In this document: positions 1 through 10,555 of the stretch, piece by piece
How the letters are laid out: every line of letters begins with the position of its first letter
How positions within the stretch are numbered: the stretch's first letter is position 1
From: Yersinia kristensenii
GTDB taxonomy: Bacteria > Pseudomonadota > Gammaproteobacteria > Enterobacterales > Enterobacteriaceae
Assembly: GCF_900460525.1 (NCBI RefSeq)
Contig: NZ_UHIY01000001.1
Span: forward strand, 2,604,001 to 2,668,000
Reading direction: 5' to 3'
DNA length: 64,000 bases
Made by a program: the position numbers and the translations under genes
Notes under the pieces: generated by a model
Databases searched by the model: none
What the model saw: the letters and a program-made list of their open reading frames with translations, nothing else
What the model was told of the DNA's origin: nothing

Positions 1-1635
1 GTCCAATATGCGCCCGCCCGTGGCCGCTTCAAGGTCTATTTGATCGACGAAGTTCATATGTTGTCTCGGCACAGTTTCAATGCATTGTTGAAGACGCTTG
101 AAGAGCCGCCTGCGCATGTGAAATTCCTGCTGGCGACGACAGATCCACAGAAGCTGCCCGTCACCATACTGTCCCGTTGTTTGCAGTTTCACCTTAAGGT
201 CATTGATGTTGAGGTGATTCGTGCCCAGCTCGAAAAAATATTGTTAGCTGAGCAAATCAGCAGTGATGCTCGCGCATTGCAATTACTGGCTCGAGCCGCT
301 GATGGCAGTATGCGAGATGCACTCAGTTTGGCCGATCAAGCTATCGCGATGGGGGATGGTCATGTCACTACCGCTACCGTCAGCCAAATGTTGGGAACGC
401 TGGATGATGAACAGCCATTGGCGATTATTGAAGCGCTGGTGAGTGCAGATGGCGCGCGAGTGATGGCTCTGCTGGAGCAGGCGGCTTCACGGGGTGTTGA
501 CTGGGAAAACCTATTAGTTGAAACCTTAAGTTTGCTGCATCGCATTGCGATGGTGCAGCTATTGCCATCCATGCTGGATAATCACTACGCCACTATTGAG
601 CCGCGACTACGTGAGCTGGCGCGAACCCTGCCGCCTACAGATATCCAGCTGTATTACCAGACATTGCTGGTGGGGCGAAAAGAGTTGGCCTACGCCCCTG
701 ACCGCCGCATGGGGGTTGAAATGACCTTATTGCGTGCATTGGCGTTTCACCCTAAAGCGATAATTGCCGAGCCGCAGACTGTGCCAATCAGTGCTCCTGC
801 AGCGCAGGCTGATAATACGCAGCCGCAACATACAGAGACGCCGGTCTATGCTCAACAGGTGCCACAGCATGAGGCTCCGCCATTAGGCGCTGTTGCACCG
901 GTCAATACCTCGCTCCCTGATTCCACCGCACAATTGCTTCAAGCGCGCACGCAGTTATTGCGACAATCGGGGACAACCACACCAAAAAAGAATGAGCCGG
1001 CGGCGCCAGGAAAAGCGCGGCCGGCAAACTCAGCACTGGAGCGTTTAGCTTCGGTGACTGAGCGTAGCCAGCAGCGCCTGGCGGCTAAATCTACGGAAGA
1101 AAAAAAGCCAACGAAGAAAGAAGCCTATCGTTGGACGGCGCAGAATCAACCGGAGGTATCGGCTGAGCCTATCGCTACACCAAAAGCATTGCGCTCTGCG
1201 TTGGAGCATGAAAAAACGCCCGAGCTTTCTGCTAAGTTAGCTCAAGAGGCGATGGCGCGAGACTCATGGGCCGCAGAGATAGATAAGCTACAAATTCCCA
1301 AATTAGTGCAGCAACTTGCATTGAATGCATTTAAAGAAGAAATAGAACCGGGTAATATTTGCCTTCACTTGCGTTCTGCCCAGCGCCATTTAAACTCGCC
1401 TTCGGCACAAAAGGCACTGGCAGACGCATTGAGCGAATTACAGGGGACTGCTGTCACACTTAGCGTTATCGAAGATGATAACCTGACGGCGCGTACTCCG
1501 TTGGAATGGCGGCAGGCCATATATGAAGAAAAGCTGGCACAAGCACGCCAGTCAATTATTGCGGATAATAATATTCAAACACTGCGTCGTTTCTTCGACG
1601 CCGAACTGGATGAAGACAGTATCCGACCGGTTTAA
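1..1635 (+). CDS. dnaX: DNA polymerase III subunit tau/gamma, 5' end missing
   Basis: Clamp-loader ATPase subunit of the replicative polymerase. The reading frame is open from base 1 (VQYAPARGRFKVYLIDEVHM), so the N-terminal Walker A part lies outside the window. Visible are the Walker B region (LIDEVHM), sensor-type LLATTDPQKLP and the SRC box, then a proline/alanine-rich linker at about bases 760-1250 and the tau-specific C-terminus that binds polymerase alpha and DnaB. A slippery heptamer A AAA AAG lies in the zero frame at 1101-1107 with a perfect 7-bp stem right after it (1108-1114 with 1128-1134). This fits the programmed -1 frameshift that makes gamma in E. coli; here the shifted frame stops at 1164-1166. 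ybaB and recR follow in the same direction, as in E. coli. Confidence 0.97.
   Translation, partial: VQYAPARGRFKVYLIDEVHMLSRHSFNALLKTLEEPPAHVKFLLATTDPQKLPVTILSRCLQFHLKVIDVEVIRAQLEKILLAEQISSDARALQLLARAADGSMRDALSLADQAIAMGDGHVTTATVSQMLGTLDDEQPLAIIEALVSADGARVMALLEQAASRGVDWENLLVETLSLLHRIAMVQLLPSMLDNHYATIEPRLRELARTLPPTDIQLYYQTLLVGRKELAYAPDRRMGVEMTLLRALAFHPKAIIAEPQTVPISAPAAQADNTQPQHTETPVYAQQVPQHEAPPLGAVAPVNTSLPDSTAQLLQARTQLLRQSGTTTPKKNEPAAPGKARPANSALERLASVTERSQQRLAAKSTEEKKPTKKEAYRWTAQNQPEVSAEPIATPKALRSALEHEKTPELSAKLAQEAMARDSWAAEIDKLQIPKLVQQLALNAFKEEIEPGNICLHLRSAQRHLNSPSAQKALADALSELQGTAVTLSVIEDDNLTARTPLEWRQAIYEEKLAQARQSIIADNNIQTLRRFFDAELDEDSIRPV
1101..1134 (+). promoter_or_regulatory. putative dnaX programmed -1 frameshift signal
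   Basis: Heptamer A AAA AAG at 1101-1107 is in the dnaX frame in the X XXY YYZ register. It is followed at once by a stem CCAACGA (1108-1114) pairing with TCGTTGG (1128-1134) around a 13-nt loop. After a -1 slip, 19 further codons are read before TGA at 1164-1166. The heptamer is the one used in E. coli dnaX. The missing spacer before the stem and the absence of a clear upstream Shine-Dalgarno stimulator differ from E. coli, so use of the site is inferred. Confidence 0.6.
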
Positions 1636-1681
1636 CCGCTGCGATAAGTGCATGGTGCACTGACGCGGCCCCTTGCTATGA

Positions 1682-2022
<341 letters not shown>

Positions 2023-2023
<1 letters not shown>

Positions 2024-2628
2024 TGCAAACCAGTCCACTCCTTGAGTCATTAATGGAGGCGCTGCGCTGCTTGCCGGGTGTCGGCCCGAAATCAGCGCAG
2101 CGGATGGCATTCCAACTGCTACAACGTGATCGTAGCGGTGGCATGCGTCTGGCGCAGTCTTTGACTCGGGCAATGTCCGAAATTGGCCACTGTGCTGATT
2201 GCCGTACATTTACCGAGCAAGACCATTGCACTATATGCTCTAATCCACGACGGCAGCAAAATGGCCAAATCTGTGTGGTCGAAAGCCCGGCAGATATTCA
2301 TGCTATCGAGCAAACCGGTCAGTTTGGCGGGCGATATTTTGTGCTGATGGGGCATTTATCTCCCATGGATGGTATTGGCCCAGGTGATATCGGTTTAGAT
2401 TTGCTGGAAAAACGGCTTGAAACTGAAACCATCACTGAAGTCATTCTGGCGACTAACCCGACAGTCGAAGGGGATGCTACTGCCAACTATATCGGCCAGA
2501 TGTGCGGTCAATATGGGGTGTTAGCCAGCCGTATTGCGCATGGCGTACCGGTGGGGGGCGAGTTGGAAATGGTTGACGGCACCACCTTATCCCACTCATT
2601 AGCAGGGCGAAATCCTATTAAGTTTTAA
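2023..2628 (+). CDS. recR: recombination mediator protein RecR
   Basis: 201-residue RecFOR-pathway protein that helps load RecA at gapped DNA. Visible in order: a helix-hairpin-helix segment ([13 protein letters not shown], about residues 17-29), a four-cysteine zinc finger (C57, C60, C69, C72) and a Toprim domain starting near ICVVE with the glutamate of the family. Length equals that of E. coli RecR. The start overlaps the ybaB stop by one base. No terminator is evident downstream; the next gene has its own heat-shock promoter. Confidence 0.97.
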
Positions 2629-2753
2629 TTTCATCAAGTCACTATCCCCTTAACGCTGGTGGGCGATTGTTTTGTTATTGATTATCATATGAATAATTTC
2701 ATTCGTGATGTTCAGTAAATCGCCCCCGACTCTCTGTTTTTTCTCTGTTTAGA

Positions 2754-2782
2754 CTTGAAACCTTTCGCGATTGACCCCATTT
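2754..2782 (+). promoter_or_regulatory. sigma-32 heat-shock promoter of htpG
   Basis: CTTGAAA at 2754-2760 and CCCCATTT at 2775-2782 are separated by 14 bp. Both boxes and the spacing match the sigma-32 consensus well. It lies about 180 bp upstream of the htpG ATG, with an ERIC element between promoter and gene. Confidence 0.82.
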
Positions 2783-2805
2783 GATACTCATTGTTTGGTT
2801 TTATC

Positions 2806-2932
2806 TATACCCGTCATCTTTCAAATTGCAGGTGTGTTGGCTGTACTCGTTCACCCGAATCACTGACTGGAGTCAGCTCATCGGGCTCATGGGTTTGCCG
2901 CCGCACTGTATTTTTGAAATCTATAGGGTAAA
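2806..2932. repeat. ERIC element (127 bp) in the htpG leader
   Basis: An imperfect palindrome bounded by TATACCC and GGGTAAA, exactly 127 bp, the full ERIC length. It contains the typical ERIC core around the conserved ATCACTGACT...GTCAGCTCATCGGG stretch at about 2858-2884. A second copy with the same core is at 35678-35804. It lies downstream of the sigma-32 promoter, so the htpG mRNA should carry it as a long hairpin. The open frame running through it (2781-3050) is not regarded as a gene. Confidence 0.85.
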
Positions 2933-2961
2933 TCTGTCGGTAATTTGGATTGAGGTAATTA

Positions 2962-4836
2962 ATGAGTATGAAAGGTCAAGAAACCCGTGGATTTCAGTCA
3001 GAAGTAAAACAGCTTCTCCATTTGATGATTCACTCGCTTTATTCCAATAAAGAAATTTTCTTGCGCGAGCTTATCTCCAACGCCTCTGATGCGGCAGATA
3101 AACTCCGTTTCCGCGCGCTATCTCAACCAGAATTATTTGAAGGTGATGGTGAATTGCGTGTGCGTTTATCTTTTGATAAAGAAAAGCGTACTTTGACCCT
3201 CAGTGATAACGGCATTGGTATGAGCCGTGAAGAAGTCATTGATAATCTTGGGACTATCGCGAAATCAGGGACTAAAGCATTTCTTGAATCTATTGGTTCA
3301 GATCAAGCTAAAGATAGCCAATTAATTGGCCAGTTTGGTGTGGGCTTCTATTCTGCTTTCATCGTGGCAGATAAAGTCACTGTTCGTACCCGTGCAGCTG
3401 GTGCACCAGCAGATGCCGGTGTGTTCTGGGAATCAGAAGGTGAGGGTGATTACACCATCGCCGATATCACTAAAGAAGATCGCGGTACAGAAATTACCTT
3501 GCACTTGCGAGAAGGTGAAGATGAATATCTTGATGACTGGCGTTTGCGCTCTGTTATCAGCAAATATTCAGACCATATTGCACTGCCAGTCGAAATCCAA
3601 AGTAAAAATGAAGAAGATGGCACGGTAACCTGGGAGAAAATCAACAAAGCCCAGGCATTGTGGACCCGCGGAAAAGCTGAAATAACTGACGACGAATACA
3701 AAGCATTCTACAAACATATTGCTCATGACTTCACTGACCCACTCATTTGGAGTCATAACCGCGTCGAAGGTAAGCAAGAGTACACCAGCCTGCTGTACAT
3801 TCCGGCGCAAGCGCCTTGGGATATGTGGAATCGCGACCATAAACACGGCTTGAAACTGTACGTCCAGCGCGTGTTTATCATGGATGACGCAGAGCAGTTT
3901 ATGCCGAATTACCTGCGGTTTGTCCGTGGCCTGATTGATTCCAATGACTTACCGCTGAATGTTTCGCGTGAGATCCTGCAAGACAGCCGCGTGACTCAGA
4001 ATCTGCGTAGTGCGCTGACCAAACGTGTGCTGCAAATGTTGGAAAAACTGGCTAAAGACGATGCTGAGAAATATCAGCAGTTCTGGCAACAGTTCGGTAT
4101 GGCACTAAAAGAGGGGCCAGCTGAAGATGGTAGCAATAAAGAGACTATTGCCAAGTTGTTGCGCTTTGCTTCAACCCATACAGACAGCTCCGCGCAGACC
4201 GTGTCGTTAGAAGATTATGTCAGCCGCATGGCCGAAGGGCAGGAGAAGATTTATTACATCACTGCTGACAGCTATGCCGCGGCTAAGAACAGCCCACATC
4301 TGGAACTGTTCCGTAAAAAAGGCATTGAAGTCTTGCTGTTATCCGATCGCATTGACGAATGGATGATGAGTTACCTGACTGAGTTCGATGGCAAAGTCTT
4401 CCAGTCAGTTAGCAAAGCGGATGACTCACTGAACAAACTGGCGGATGAAGAGCGCCCAGAGCAGCAAGAAGCGGATAAAGCGTTGGAGCCTTTTGTTGAG
4501 CGCGTGAAAATCCTGCTGGGTGAGCGGGTAAAAGATGTTCGCCTGACACACCGCCTGACGGATACTCCGGCGATTGTCACCACGGATGCGGATGAAATGA
4601 GCACGCAGATGGCGAAATTGTTCGCAGCTGCTGGTCAACAAGCACCAGAAGTGAAATACATCTTTGAACTGAACCCTGAGCACGGTTTGGTCAAACGTGC
4701 CGCTGATGTTGCGGATGACACCCAGTTTGCTGAATGGGTTGAGTTATTACTGGATCAAGCCCTCTTGGCTGAAAGAGGGACCTTAGAGGATCCTAATCAG
4801 TTTATTCGCCGCATGAACCAGCTATTAACGGCTTAA
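2962..4836 (+). CDS. htpG: molecular chaperone HtpG (Hsp90 family)
   Basis: 624-residue cytosolic Hsp90. The N-terminal GHKL ATPase motifs are visible: [12 protein letters not shown] (about residue 33), DNGIGM (about 80) and [11 protein letters not shown] (about 120). The middle domain includes NVSREILQ and the C-terminal dimerisation region ends [10 protein letters not shown]. coli HtpG has the same length. Start chosen at ATG 2962 with GAGG at 2952-2955. Controlled by the heat-shock promoter at 2754-2782; an ERIC repeat occupies most of the leader. A strong terminator follows at 4848-4887. Confidence 0.98.
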   Translation: MSMKGQETRGFQSEVKQLLHLMIHSLYSNKEIFLRELISNASDAADKLRFRALSQPELFEGDGELRVRLSFDKEKRTLTLSDNGIGMSREEVIDNLGTIAKSGTKAFLESIGSDQAKDSQLIGQFGVGFYSAFIVADKVTVRTRAAGAPADAGVFWESEGEGDYTIADITKEDRGTEITLHLREGEDEYLDDWRLRSVISKYSDHIALPVEIQSKNEEDGTVTWEKINKAQALWTRGKAEITDDEYKAFYKHIAHDFTDPLIWSHNRVEGKQEYTSLLYIPAQAPWDMWNRDHKHGLKLYVQRVFIMDDAEQFMPNYLRFVRGLIDSNDLPLNVSREILQDSRVTQNLRSALTKRVLQMLEKLAKDDAEKYQQFWQQFGMALKEGPAEDGSNKETIAKLLRFASTHTDSSAQTVSLEDYVSRMAEGQEKIYYITADSYAAAKNSPHLELFRKKGIEVLLLSDRIDEWMMSYLTEFDGKVFQSVSKADDSLNKLADEERPEQQEADKALEPFVERVKILLGERVKDVRLTHRLTDTPAIVTTDADEMSTQMAKLFAAAGQQAPEVKYIFELNPEHGLVKRAADVADDTQFAEWVELLLDQALLAERGTLEDPNQFIRRMNQLLTA

Positions 4837-4847
4837 TTTAGTATTAG

Positions 4848-4887
4848 AACGCCTCGAGCAGATAATGTGTTCGGGGCGTTTTTTTTA
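4848..4887 (+). terminator. rho-independent terminator after htpG
   Basis: AACGCC...GGCGTT hairpin (outer arms 4848-4853 and 4875-4880) followed by a run of T residues. It sits 11 bp past the htpG stop. Confidence 0.85.
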
Positions 4888-4892
4888 TTTAA

Positions 4893-5711
<819 letters not shown>

Positions 5712-5731
5712 TTCTGGATGGTAAGATAGCT

Positions 5732-5760
5732 AAGGCGGCCTAGGGTCGCCTTTATTATTT
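5732..5760 (+). terminator. terminator after adk
   Basis: AAGGCG (5732-5737) pairs with CGCCTT (5747-5752), followed by TTATTATTTT. It sits 20 bp after the adk stop. Confidence 0.75.
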
Positions 5761-5783
5761 TACCCGGTCAGTTCCAAATAGCG

Positions 5784-5811
5784 TTGACAGCATATTTGTC
5801 TGTTCGAATAA
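5784..5811 (+). promoter_or_regulatory. possible hemH promoter
   Basis: A perfect -35 TTGACA at 5784-5789 is followed after 16 bp by GAATAA (5806-5811) as a weak -10. It ends about 30 bp before the hemH start. The -10 is poor, so this is tentative. Confidence 0.4.
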
Positions 5812-5839
5812 ACGGCGTAATACACAAAAGGACTCCTGC

Positions 5840-6805
5840 ATGATGGAAAGTAAGCTTGGCGTACTGATGGTTAATCTGGGAACACCGGATGCCCCTACAC
5901 CACAAGCGGTCAAACGTTATCTGGCCGAGTTCCTGAGTGACCGCCGGGTGGTAGATACATCGCGATTACTTTGGTGGCCATTGTTGCGCGGTATTATCTT
6001 GCCCATTCGATCGCCGCGCGTGGCCAAATTATATCAATCTGTCTGGATGGATGAAGGCTCGCCTTTATTGGTCTATAGCCGCCGGCAGCAAAAAGCATTA
6101 GCGGCACGTATGCCCGATATCCCTGTTGAGTTAGGTATGAGTTACGGCTCGCCAAATCTACCGGATGCCATTGATAAATTACTCGCGCAAGGTGTAACCA
6201 AGCTGGTGGTATTACCGCTTTATCCGCAATATTCTTGCTCGACAAGTGCGGCAGTGTGGGATGCTGTGGCGCGAATATTGAAAGGCTATCGCCGTTTACC
6301 ATCGGTTTCTTTTATCCGAGATTATGCCGAGCACCCTGCTTATATATCAGCTTTAAAGCAAAGTGTTGAGCGCGCTTTTGTTCAACATGGTAAACCAGAC
6401 CGGTTAGTGCTGTCTTTTCATGGGATTCCTAAACGCTATGCGCAATTAGGGGATGACTATCCGCAACGTTGTGAAGATACCAGCCGTGCTTTACGGGCTG
6501 AACTCGAATTACCCGCAGAGCAAGTTATGATGACTTATCAGTCGCGATTTGGCCGCGAGCCTTGGCTCACGCCTTATACCGACGAGACATTAAAAAGCTT
6601 ACCTTCCCAAGGTATTAAGCATATTCAGCTCATTTGTCCCGGTTTTTCGGCTGACTGTCTGGAAACGCTCGAAGAGATCAAAGAGCAAAATAGAGAAATT
6701 TTCTTGCATGCAGGCGGTGAGAAATTTGAATATATTCCAGCACTGAACGACGATGAAGGCCATATTGATCTGTTAGAACAATTGGTAAAACAAGAGATGG
6801 GCTAA
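5840..6805 (+). CDS. hemH: ferrochelatase
   Basis: Last step of haem synthesis, inserting Fe(II) into protoporphyrin IX at the inner membrane. About 320 residues, closely following E. coli HemH: LGTPDAPT near the N-terminus, SFHGIPKRY carrying the metal-binding histidine, and [15 protein letters not shown] near the C-terminus. Two adjacent ATGs (5840 and 5843) follow the purine-rich AAAAGGA at 5827-5832; either could be used. The gene marks the left border of the variable sugar cluster, the usual Yersinia O-antigen/outer-core locus. Confidence 0.97.
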   Translation: MMESKLGVLMVNLGTPDAPTPQAVKRYLAEFLSDRRVVDTSRLLWWPLLRGIILPIRSPRVAKLYQSVWMDEGSPLLVYSRRQQKALAARMPDIPVELGMSYGSPNLPDAIDKLLAQGVTKLVVLPLYPQYSCSTSAAVWDAVARILKGYRRLPSVSFIRDYAEHPAYISALKQSVERAFVQHGKPDRLVLSFHGIPKRYAQLGDDYPQRCEDTSRALRAELELPAEQVMMTYQSRFGREPWLTPYTDETLKSLPSQGIKHIQLICPGFSADCLETLEEIKEQNREIFLHAGGEKFEYIPALNDDEGHIDLLEQLVKQEMG

Positions 6806-7162
6806 CTACCCCAGCATTCATGATTTTTTATGTATTGATTAGCACATTATCGTCAGTTTTTGCCCAACCCTTTTGCTTGTAATGCCTGTTTAGATGTATA
6901 AGAATTAAGTATTAATAAAAACAGGCATGTCAGTATATTGTGTAACTGTTTGTTATAAATTGTTTTTCTGAGTCGAACGACATAGTGAAGTTTAAGATCA
7001 GTGCATTGGTAACTGTAAGCCAAGGGCGGTAGCGTGCCTTGATTTCAGACTAACTATTCGCAAATTTCTGCCCGAAATAAATTTTATGTCATGAGAATAA
7101 CGAGCTAATTAATACACTCGAGACTCATGAAAAATAATTTAATCCAATAGCTGGAAATTTAA
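6806..7162 (+). promoter_or_regulatory. leader region of the sugar cluster
   Basis: 357 bp without a gene between hemH and wzx. It holds the JUMPstart/ops element at 6999-7036; no other clear signal was recognised. The composition shifts to AT-rich here, consistent with the border of a transferred block. Confidence 0.6.
6999..7036 (+). promoter_or_regulatory. JUMPstart sequence with ops element
   Basis: The 38-bp stretch matches the JUMPstart consensus found before enterobacterial polysaccharide operons. It ends with the exact ops element GGCGGTAGCGTG at 7025-7036. In E. coli, ops pauses RNA polymerase and recruits RfaH for antitermination. The element lies 126 bp upstream of wzx, so the whole cluster is predicted to be RfaH-dependent. 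Confidence 0.93.
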
Positions 7163-8413
7163 ATGTCAGTGTTACGAAGAAATATTTTTTCTTTATTTAT
7201 ATTGCAGGGTAGTAATTACTTTATAACTCTCCTAACGCTACCTTATTTAACCAGAGTTTTGGGTGTTGAGGGGTTTGGTATTTACAGCCTTACTCTTTCC
7301 ATAGCTCAATATTTTGTTATTTTAATTGATTTTGGATTTAATTTATCAGCATCAAAGAGAATCGCTGAACACCAAGACGAACCAGAGTATATATCCAAGG
7401 TGTTTTTTGAAACAATTTATGCTAAATCAATACTATGCCTTATATCTATAGTCTGTGTTGTTATATTCTCATCAATAAATGCTTACTCAGTTATTAGAAG
7501 TGAATTAATATATATAATTATCATGCTAATAGGTACTGTATTAATGCCTATTTGGTTTTTTCAGGGAATAGAAAAGCTAGCTGTTGTTACAAAATTGATG
7601 ATATTCTCAAGATTAGCATTATTACCCTTGTTTTTTATATTTGTTCGTAGTGATGCAGATGTTAAATATGCCATAATAATACAATCATCATTGAGTTTAC
7701 TCGCTGGTTTAATAGCAATAATATATATATATAAACAAAGATTAATAAAAGTAGTTGATTTTACCAGTCTAAAAATAGTACATACATTAAAAGACTCATT
7801 TCCTATTTTTATCGCGGCACTATCTAATAGCCTATATACAATGAGCACTATAGTAATTATTGGGATATTTAGTAATGTCTATGAGGTTAGTATATTTACT
7901 GCAGCGGACAGGATGAAAGGAGCGATTCTGGGGGTATTCTTAATATTGGGGAATGCTTTTTATCCAAGAATAAATGCTTTGTTAGTTAATAATAAAGCCC
8001 AAGCTTATTCCTTAATAAGAAAAATATTTTATTGGCAAGGTGCATTATGTATAGCAATAATTATATTTGTTGTTGTTTTTTCGAAAATAATCACTCAAAT
8101 AATGTTTGGTGCTGAATATTCAGCAGTGTCTGATCTATTAATATTATTTTCGCCTGTTTACTTTCTTGTTTTACAATCTGCCGTGTTGGGGAATTATATA
8201 TTACTAACGCATGGACATAAAAAAGCATATACTATATTGCCAATGGCATCAGCAATTATACATATTCCTCTTTGTGCTTATCTCGCTTCTAAGTATGGTG
8301 CTTGGGGTGGAATAATTTCAATTATTACTGCTGAGACATTTACACTAGTTCTGTTAATATTAATTCTTAAAAGAAAGAAATTACTATTTGAAGTTCTTTA
8401 TAACATTAAATAA
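7163..8413 (+). CDS. wzx: Wzx-type oligosaccharide flippase
   Basis: 416-residue polytopic membrane protein of the polysaccharide-exporter (MOP) superfamily. The N-terminal NYFITLLTLPYLTRVLGVEGFGIYSL-type segment and about 12 hydrophobic stretches are visible. It should move the undecaprenyl-linked oligosaccharide across the inner membrane. First gene after JUMPstart. Strongly AT-rich with AU-rich codons, unlike hemH, as in other transferred sugar clusters. The outer-core cluster of Y. enterocolitica O:3 also begins with wzx. Confidence 0.88.
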   Translation: MSVLRRNIFSLFILQGSNYFITLLTLPYLTRVLGVEGFGIYSLTLSIAQYFVILIDFGFNLSASKRIAEHQDEPEYISKVFFETIYAKSILCLISIVCVVIFSSINAYSVIRSELIYIIIMLIGTVLMPIWFFQGIEKLAVVTKLMIFSRLALLPLFFIFVRSDADVKYAIIIQSSLSLLAGLIAIIYIYKQRLIKVVDFTSLKIVHTLKDSFPIFIAALSNSLYTMSTIVIIGIFSNVYEVSIFTAADRMKGAILGVFLILGNAFYPRINALLVNNKAQAYSLIRKIFYWQGALCIAIIIFVVVFSKIITQIMFGAEYSAVSDLLILFSPVYFLVLQSAVLGNYILLTHGHKKAYTILPMASAIIHIPLCAYLASKYGAWGGIISIITAETFTLVLLILILKRKKLLFEVLYNIK

Positions 8414-8448
8414 AATTAAAAATAGGTTGAAAGGATATTAAGAACATA

Positions 8449-9327
8449 ATGACAAAAGTTACTATATTTACGCCTACATTCAATAGAGCACATGTATTAG
8501 AACGCTGCTATATTTCTATTCTAGAACAAGATAGGAATGACATTGAATGGTTAATAATTGATGATGGATCTACTGATAATACAGCAGAATTAATCGAATT
8601 ATTAAAGATAGAAAATAAGTTAAATATAAAATATATATACCAAAATAATAGTGGGAAACAAGCGGCATGGAATAAAGCTGTGGAGAATGCGAGCGGAGAG
8701 TATTTTATCGGCTTAGATTCTGATGATGCACTCGTCGCCGGTTCTATCAATAAGTTACTTTCAATGAGTACCGTATTTTACGATAAAGAAATCATTGGGG
8801 TTAGAGCTATCTCGGTGAGCTCCGAAACATTAAAACCTAATAATTCTTATTTGTCTAATATAGATAAAAAGAGCTCATGGTTTGATGAGTTTCGTTCAGG
8901 AATTTGTGGTGAGAGAATTGATTTTTTCAAAACTGAATTACTACAAAAGTATCTCTACCCTGTAGCATCCGGTATAAATTTCATTCCTGAAATTTGGTTT
9001 TATAGTACTGTGGCTAAAGAATATTGTTTTTACTATAGCTCAATACCAGTTCGTATTTTTTTTGATGCTGAAGCAACTAATAGGCTGAGTAAGTCATCTA
9101 TAAAAAAACATGCTGTAGGTCATTATATATCCCGCAAGGCTTTATTAGAGAATGTACCTCTAAAATTATGGTTATATCGTCCATTAGATTTTATAAAATC
9201 CGTTCTACGAATTAACCAAGCTCTGGCTACGATGGATGACAAAAATATTGTTAATAGTAAAAAATCTATTTTAGTGAGAATTGTTACTCTACCAGGTTTA
9301 ATTATTCATAAAATTAAAAAACGATAA
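8449..9327 (+). CDS. family 2 glycosyltransferase
   Basis: 292-residue GT-A fold transferase. The N-terminus shows TKVTIFTPTFNRAHVLERC, followed by LIIDDGSTDNT, GKQAAWNKAVENASGEY and the metal-binding LDSDDALV (D-S-D-D) near residue 90. This is the classical GT2 arrangement. Probably cytosolic, adding one sugar to the undecaprenyl-linked outer-core unit. It occupies the wbcK position of the Y. enterocolitica O:3 cluster, but whether it is the orthologue cannot be decided here. Follows wzx by 35 bp. AT-rich. Confidence 0.82.
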   Translation: MTKVTIFTPTFNRAHVLERCYISILEQDRNDIEWLIIDDGSTDNTAELIELLKIENKLNIKYIYQNNSGKQAAWNKAVENASGEYFIGLDSDDALVAGSINKLLSMSTVFYDKEIIGVRAISVSSETLKPNNSYLSNIDKKSSWFDEFRSGICGERIDFFKTELLQKYLYPVASGINFIPEIWFYSTVAKEYCFYYSSIPVRIFFDAEATNRLSKSSIKKHAVGHYISRKALLENVPLKLWLYRPLDFIKSVLRINQALATMDDKNIVNSKKSILVRIVTLPGLIIHKIKKR

Positions 9328-9335
9328 GGGATTTT

Positions 9336-10421
9336 ATGAAAAAAATTGCTTTCTTTGGTGGTGATATAAGTCATTCCGGTGGAACAGAGAGAGTCAGTAT
9401 CGCACTTGCTAACTATCTTGTTCAAAATGGCTATCAAGCTGTTATTATCAGTTTAAGTGGCAATACACCACCTAAGTTTTCTGTCGACAAGAGTATAAAG
9501 TTAGTCTCACTTTTTGATGAAAAAAGACGTTTTTCACTTGCCTATTTTTCTGTTGTTTTTAGATTACGTCGTGTTTTAATAGATGAGTCAATCGATGTTC
9601 TGGTTGATGTTGATACTATGCTGGCACTATTTAGTACAACTGCTTTATTAGGTACAAATATAAAACATATATCGTGGGAGCACTTTAATTATAAAAGTAA
9701 CTTAACGATAAAATCACGAAAACTTGCCAGAAGAGTGGCTGCCAAATATGCAGATGCGGTCGTTACTTTAACAGAGAAAGATCGTGAATATTGGCTAGAA
9801 GAGAATAAATATCCTGAAAAAATAATATCAATATCCAATCCATTACCTTTTGAACCCCAAAGTAAATTAACTAAAAAACACTCAAAAAATATTTTAGCCT
9901 TGGGGCGACTTACTTATCAGAAAGGTTTTGATCTTTTATTAGATCTTTGGGCAAAGGTTGAAAAGATAAATAATAGTTGGGTGCTTATTATTGCTGGTGA
10001 CGGTGAAGATAAAAATTTGTTATTAGATAAGATCAAAGAGTTAAATTTAAAAAATGTTGAATTACTTCCATCAACTCCCCATGTGAATGATTTATATTCC
10101 CAGTCTAGTATCTATGCAATGACATCGCGATTTGAAGGTTTTCCCATGGTATTACTTGAAGCAAAAGCCAGTGGATTACCTATCGTTGCATATGATTGCG
10201 ATACCGGCCCTTCAGAGTTGATAATGGATAATGAAGATGGGTATCTTGTACCTTTTGCTGATAGCGATACTTTTATTGAAAAGCTACTTTTTCTTATGAA
10301 TAATGAAGACGTAAGGGAAACTATGTCATTAAAGTCGCTAGAAAATGCAGAGAAATATAAAATAGAGGTCACTATAGGAAATAAATGGAAGAATCTAATA
10401 CAAAATATCTTAATAGAATGA
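9336..10421 (+). CDS. family 4 glycosyltransferase
   Basis: 361-residue GT-B transferase. The N-terminal domain starts KKIAFFGGDISHSGGTERVS; the C-terminal donor-binding domain has LALGRLTYQKGFDLL and the E-x7-E signature within SRFEGFPMVLLEAKASGLP. Members retain anomeric configuration and use nucleotide sugars. Starts 8 bp after the GT2 gene with AAGGGA upstream. One step of outer-core oligosaccharide assembly; the sugar cannot be told from sequence. A 134-bp AT-rich gap follows. Confidence 0.83.
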   Translation: MKKIAFFGGDISHSGGTERVSIALANYLVQNGYQAVIISLSGNTPPKFSVDKSIKLVSLFDEKRRFSLAYFSVVFRLRRVLIDESIDVLVDVDTMLALFSTTALLGTNIKHISWEHFNYKSNLTIKSRKLARRVAAKYADAVVTLTEKDREYWLEENKYPEKIISISNPLPFEPQSKLTKKHSKNILALGRLTYQKGFDLLLDLWAKVEKINNSWVLIIAGDGEDKNLLLDKIKELNLKNVELLPSTPHVNDLYSQSSIYAMTSRFEGFPMVLLEAKASGLPIVAYDCDTGPSELIMDNEDGYLVPFADSDTFIEKLLFLMNNEDVRETMSLKSLENAEKYKIEVTIGNKWKNLIQNILIE

Positions 10422-10555
10422 GACTGCGGTTGATATTTATTTCATACCTTACGCATCGAATCATGACAGATAAAATATTAACTAATGGTTATAATATAAA
10501 TGTTAGTTATTAATAACTTTTATGCTATAGAGATAAAAATAATAAGAGGGTGCCA

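Noticed and set aside
2781..3050. 89-codon open frame upstream of htpG
   Set aside because: It runs through the ERIC palindrome and overlaps the htpG start; no ribosome-binding site and no protein-like composition.
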